Assembly: GCA_030634675.1 (NCBI GenBank)
Contig: DAOWAH010000035.1
Location: 1 to 10,132 of the forward strand
Length of the DNA stretch: 10,132 nt
Direction: 5' to 3'
Source: Fidelibacterota bacterium
Lineage (GTDB): Bacteria; Marinisomatota; Marinisomatia; Marinisomatales; TCS56
In this document: positions 7,897 to 10,132 of the stretch, in pieces
Position numbering within the stretch: the stretch's first letter is position 1
How the letters are laid out: each line of letters opens with the position of its first letter
Position numbers and translations under genes: made by a program
Notes under the pieces: model-generated
Databases searched by the model: none
The model's input: only the letters and a program-made list of their open reading frames with translations
What the model was told of the DNA's origin: nothing

Positions 7897-7931
7897 CTCT
7901 GCTCCCTGCTCAGTGCTCTCTGCTCTTACCT
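7897..7931 (+). repeat. Pyrimidine-rich heptamer tandem repeat (CTCTGCT type)
   Basis: In steps of seven from 7897 the plus strand reads CTCTGCT, CCCTGCT, CAGTGCT, CTCTGCT, CTTACCT. Four units keep TGCT at the same place, and the fifth is decayed. The array sits in a longer pyrimidine-only tract that begins near 7872, so the minus strand is a purine-rich run of AGCAGAG words. It ends at the stop codon of the gene at 7932. Confidence 0.7.
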
Positions 7932-8516
7932 CTAAAACCCCAGCAGGTAGTATACCCGATCACCGCCCGGTTTGGCCGTGCACATCAATTCCACATTTTT
8001 CGGAGTAGTTTTAAAATCGTAATACAAGTCGGCCGTAATGACTCCATTAGGGGGAATCATTGCCAACCCTTGGTTACTACCTTTAAACGGATTTAATTCG
8101 CCGCTGATTTTTCCCTTGCCGGTTAACTTGAGCAGCATCATTGGTGCGAAATCCAGGTTTTTGGCGCTGGTATTTTTGATTTGCAAACTGATATACACAG
8201 AATTACCGGTCCGTTTAGCGCTGGACAATTTGTAGACAGCATTATCAGCAATCTGTCGTTCGCCGATCTTTTTGGAAACACGCCCCTCGAGTAAAAATTC
8301 CATGGGAATATAAAACTCGACTGTGGCCTTAATATATTTACCAGTCTTGTCTTTCTTTAATTTGGTCACTGTCGCGCCCGGAAAAAGCTGACCAACAATA
8401 TGTTTTTCCTGGCCCGGTTTTAAATAAATGGGTGCTTTTTTAATGACTTCTGTTTCCTGCGCCAACAGGATTGAAGACAGTAATATACCGGTAAGAATTG
8501 TAAATAGTCGTTTCAT
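7932..8516 (-). CDS. Small secreted protein of unknown function, third gene of the motAB operon
   Basis: A 194-residue protein that I cannot assign to a named family. Residues 1-19 (MKRLFTILTGILLSSILLA) form a clear signal peptide with likely cleavage before Q20, so the product should be periplasmic or exported. There is no lipobox cysteine. Residues about 24-80 (IYLKPGQEKHIVGQLFPGATVTKL...) look like a bacterial SH3-type beta domain. Residues about 94-194 alternate in a way that suggests an immunoglobulin-like sandwich of the DUF4352 kind (SVYISLQIKNTSAKNLDFAP, MIPPNGVITADLYYDF). The frame extends upstream to 8612, but that would overlap motB by 80 bases, and the signal peptide fixes the start at 8516. 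The gene begins 16 bases after motB. Its place in the operon suggests a role at the stator or cell wall; this is inference. Confidence 0.8.
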   Translation of the reverse strand: MKRLFTILTGILLSSILLAQETEVIKKAPIYLKPGQEKHIVGQLFPGATVTKLKKDKTGKYIKATVEFYIPMEFLLEGRVSKKIGERQIADNAVYKLSSAKRTGNSVYISLQIKNTSAKNLDFAPMMLLKLTGKGKISGELNPFKGSNQGLAMIPPNGVITADLYYDFKTTPKNVELMCTAKPGGDRVYYLLGF

Positions 8517-8532
8517 TGCTGACTCTTGCTTA

Positions 8533-9228
8533 TTAGTTAGTGACGGTAGGAATTGTGATAAAGGCGTCCAGATAAATTTCCACCCGCCGGTTTTTAGAGC
8601 GCGACACAGCATCGATATTCATTACCACCGGTCGGAATTCACCATATCCCATGGCCGAGAATTTTTCCTGCGGGATTCCAGCAAACAGACTCAGCAATTT
8701 TACAATATTCAGGGCTCTGGCCGTGGATAAATCCCAGTTACTTTCATATCTGGCTCCAACAGGCAGTCTTTCATCATCGGTATGCCCCTCACACCGAATC
8801 TCGATATTCAATTGCTTACCAGCTTGCTCAACCGATTCTATAAATTTCCCCAGGTTCGGGTCATCGTGGACCCGCACCACCCGGGATATGTTGATGATGC
8901 CGCTGATCTGCTGCAACAGCGGATAAACCGCCGTTTGGACTTCCGCATCCATGGACTTAAACAACCGGCCACTGGCCAGAGTTATTTTAACACCTTTGGT
9001 GACCCGCTCTACCATAACGTAAGATGAAGTAACATTTTCGGCTAATTCCTCGTAGCTTTCATCCAGCAACATGTTGATCACCCGGTCGATATGTTTTTCG
9101 GCATCGTTCATGATCACCAGCAACAGAATGAAAAAAGTCAGCAGCAGGGTAACCATATCGCCATAGGTTATCGCCCAGGAAGTACTCTTTGCCCGGGCCT
9201 CGGACTGTGATACACCACGTCGTTCCAT
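8533..9228 (-). CDS. motB: Flagellar stator protein MotB
   Basis: A 231-residue stator subunit that anchors the MotA/MotB ion channel to peptidoglycan and carries the ion-binding residue. The basic cytoplasmic N-terminus is followed by SWAITYGDMVTLLLTFFILLL (17-37), the single membrane helix. In it D24 is the conserved channel aspartate in the YGD motif. The periplasmic OmpA-like domain has EGHTDD (147-152), NWDLSTARA (164-172) with D166 and R171 in the peptidoglycan-binding positions, and NRRVEIYL (213-220). Between the start of this domain and the GHTD motif there seem to be about 20 extra residues (about 118-138) compared with the common MotB pattern. The gene begins five bases after the motA stop, so the two are co-translated. 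I see no feature that settles proton versus sodium use. Confidence 0.93.
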   Translation of the reverse strand: MERRGVSQSEARAKSTSWAITYGDMVTLLLTFFILLLVIMNDAEKHIDRVINMLLDESYEELAENVTSSYVMVERVTKGVKITLASGRLFKSMDAEVQTAVYPLLQQISGIINISRVVRVHDDPNLGKFIESVEQAGKQLNIEIRCEGHTDDERLPVGARYESNWDLSTARALNIVKLLSLFAGIPQEKFSAMGYGEFRPVVMNIDAVSRSKNRRVEIYLDAFITIPTVTN

Positions 9229-9233
9229 GACTT

Positions 9234-10046
9234 TTATGCTTTAGTGCGTTTACTCTGGGGAACAAAGGTCATCAGCTTCTCACGGAGCAGGATCGGGTGA
9301 TCCTTGGCATGGATGCCAATGATTCCTTCTACCATGATATTTTTCATCATGATTTCTTCTTCCGATTTACGCTTCAGCTTACCGCCGATTGGTAAGAACA
9401 CCAGGTTGGCCAGCAGCACACCGTAAAAAGTAGTGATCAGGGCCAGCCCCATTCCGCCCAGTAATTCGGCAAACTTGGAAGCTACGTCGAAGTCGATGCC
9501 ACCGATCGCGCCGCCATCACCGCCACCGGAGAAATTATTCATCATGACGATCAAGCCCATAACCGTACCCAACATACCAAAAGCAGGGGCGTAAGCGCCC
9601 ATATAAAAGAATATTTCCTGAGCTACGGCGTGACGCTGACGAATATTGCTCAATTCCAGGGACAGAAAATTACGCAGCCGGTTGGCATCCCGCTCGTTGA
9701 TAGCCAGCTCAATTCCATTACGCAGGAATTTTTCCTGGATAGTATTCAGATCCGATTCCAGGGACATAATGCCGGTCTTGCGTGCTTTTTCGGCTTTTTC
9801 GACTAACGAATTGATCATTACTTGGTAGCCCCATTTCTGGCTGCCAAAAATGATTTTTGTGACTTTGAATACTTGCAGCACATTACTGAAAGAATAATTG
9901 ACTAACGTCGCGGCCAGCGTGCCCCCCAATACAATGCCGACAGCCGGTGGATTCATGAACCACATCAACTGGCCATGACCAAAAACAATTCCCTGGCCAA
10001 TTAATCCAATGCCTAATAACAATCCGATGGCAGTACTTATGTCCAT
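9234..10046 (-). CDS. motA: Flagellar stator protein MotA
   Basis: A 270-residue inner-membrane stator protein that forms the ion channel with MotB and pushes on the rotor. Four membrane segments are visible at about 3-22, 33-51, 147-169 and 196-218. The cytoplasmic loop between segments 2 and 3 is charged and contains NERDANRLRNF (117-127), the region that meets the rotor. The conserved proline is P154 in APAFGMLGTVMGLI, and the fourth segment reads LALITTFYGVLLANLVFLP, a strong family signature. The loop between segments 3 and 4 holds a glycine-rich stretch (SGGGDGGAIGG, 173-183) that is longer than in the proteobacterial protein. A Shine-Dalgarno sequence and a sigma-28-type promoter lie directly upstream. 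It is the first gene of a three-gene operon. Confidence 0.94.
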   Translation of the reverse strand: MDISTAIGLLLGIGLIGQGIVFGHGQLMWFMNPPAVGIVLGGTLAATLVNYSFSNVLQVFKVTKIIFGSQKWGYQVMINSLVEKAEKARKTGIMSLESDLNTIQEKFLRNGIELAINERDANRLRNFLSLELSNIRQRHAVAQEIFFYMGAYAPAFGMLGTVMGLIVMMNNFSGGGDGGAIGGIDFDVASKFAELLGGMGLALITTFYGVLLANLVFLPIGGKLKRKSEEEIMMKNIMVEGIIGIHAKDHPILLREKLMTFVPQSKRTKA

Positions 10047-10051
10047 ATTTA

Positions 10052-10056
10052 TCCCT
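10052..10056 (-). promoter_or_regulatory. Ribosome binding site of motA
   Basis: The minus strand reads AGGGA five bases before the ATG at 10046-10044. It supports the chosen start and is one of the two clear Shine-Dalgarno sequences in the window. Confidence 0.6.
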
Positions 10057-10067
10057 ATTAAAATTGA

Positions 10068-10093
10068 ATATCGGCGGGAAGTTAGGCAATTTA
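10068..10093 (-). promoter_or_regulatory. Sigma-28 (FliA/SigD) type promoter of the motAB operon
   Basis: On the minus strand TAAA (10093-10090) is followed by 14 bases and then GCCGATAT (10075-10068). This equals the SigD consensus TAAA-N14-16-GCCGATAT known from Bacillus, and it matches the FliA core except for a one-base shorter spacer. Transcription would start near 10060 and give a leader of about 15 bases that still contains the Shine-Dalgarno sequence. The position before motA, a classic late flagellar gene, makes a chance match unlikely. Confidence 0.75.
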
Positions 10094-10132
10094 GGATGGG
10101 AAAAACAAGGGTTGAGGATAATGGGCTACCGG

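Larger units (their letters stand above)
7727..7931. other. Non-coding, repeat-rich region between convergent genes
   Basis: No plausible gene lies in these 205 bases. The region holds most of the GTTCTGA-type array, the 31/34-base direct repeats and a pyrimidine-rich heptamer array. It separates the convergent septum gene and the small secreted-protein gene. No classical intrinsic terminator with a GC-rich stem and T run is visible for either transcript. Confidence 0.6.

Noticed and set aside
7713..7931. Repeat cluster considered as a CRISPR array
   Set aside because: The units are 7 or about 31-34 bases, directly adjacent and degenerate, without unique spacers, and no cas gene is present.
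8517..8612. N-terminal extension of the small secreted protein to an ATG at 8612
   Set aside because: It would overlap the 3' end of motB by 80 bases and bury a clear signal peptide that starts at the ATG at 8516.

Overview
The window holds nine protein-coding genes (one cut by the left edge) and no RNA gene, CRISPR array, insertion sequence or phage gene that I can see. The organism looks like a Gram-negative, flagellated bacterium. Shine-Dalgarno sequences are few and weak, the surface-polysaccharide genes are AT-rich, and the MotA and MotB sequences diverge from those of proteobacteria. A member of the FCB side of the tree (for example Calditrichota, KSB1 or Neomarinimicrobiota-like) would fit. 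That placement is an impression, not a demonstrated result.

Region 1 (1-5958) is a surface-polysaccharide locus. Two glycosyltransferase genes lie on the minus strand and overlap by ATGA; the downstream one runs off the window. A third glycosyltransferase (GT4 fold) is divergent from them on the plus strand. A Wzx-like flippase and a FemAB/GNAT-fold transferase follow, both on the minus strand. Together they could add sugars to a lipid-linked glycan, flip it across the inner membrane and perhaps decorate it. No polymerase, ligase or priming transferase is visible here, so the locus must continue to the left or elsewhere.

Region 2 (6066-7726) is a housekeeping pair on the plus strand: enolase (eno) and a short FtsB/DivIC septum protein. 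They are coupled by a TGATG stop/start overlap. The region between this pair and the next gene (7727-7931) is non-coding and repeat-rich.

Region 3 (7932-10132) is a minus-strand motility operon: motA, motB, then a small secreted protein of unknown function. A sequence matching the sigma-28 (FliA/SigD) promoter, TAAA-N14-GCCGATAT, lies just upstream of motA. It suggests that the operon, including the unknown gene, is expressed with the late flagellar genes.

The most distinctive non-coding signal is a set of degenerate tandem repeats with a 7-base period in two intergenic regions (near 4827-4895 and 7713-7931). They use three different heptamer words, and one array runs into the 3' end of the septum gene. 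I did not find a clearly new enzymatic system. The items most worth following up are the heptamer repeats, the sigma-28 promoter with its unknown third gene, and the insertions in the MotA/MotB stator proteins.
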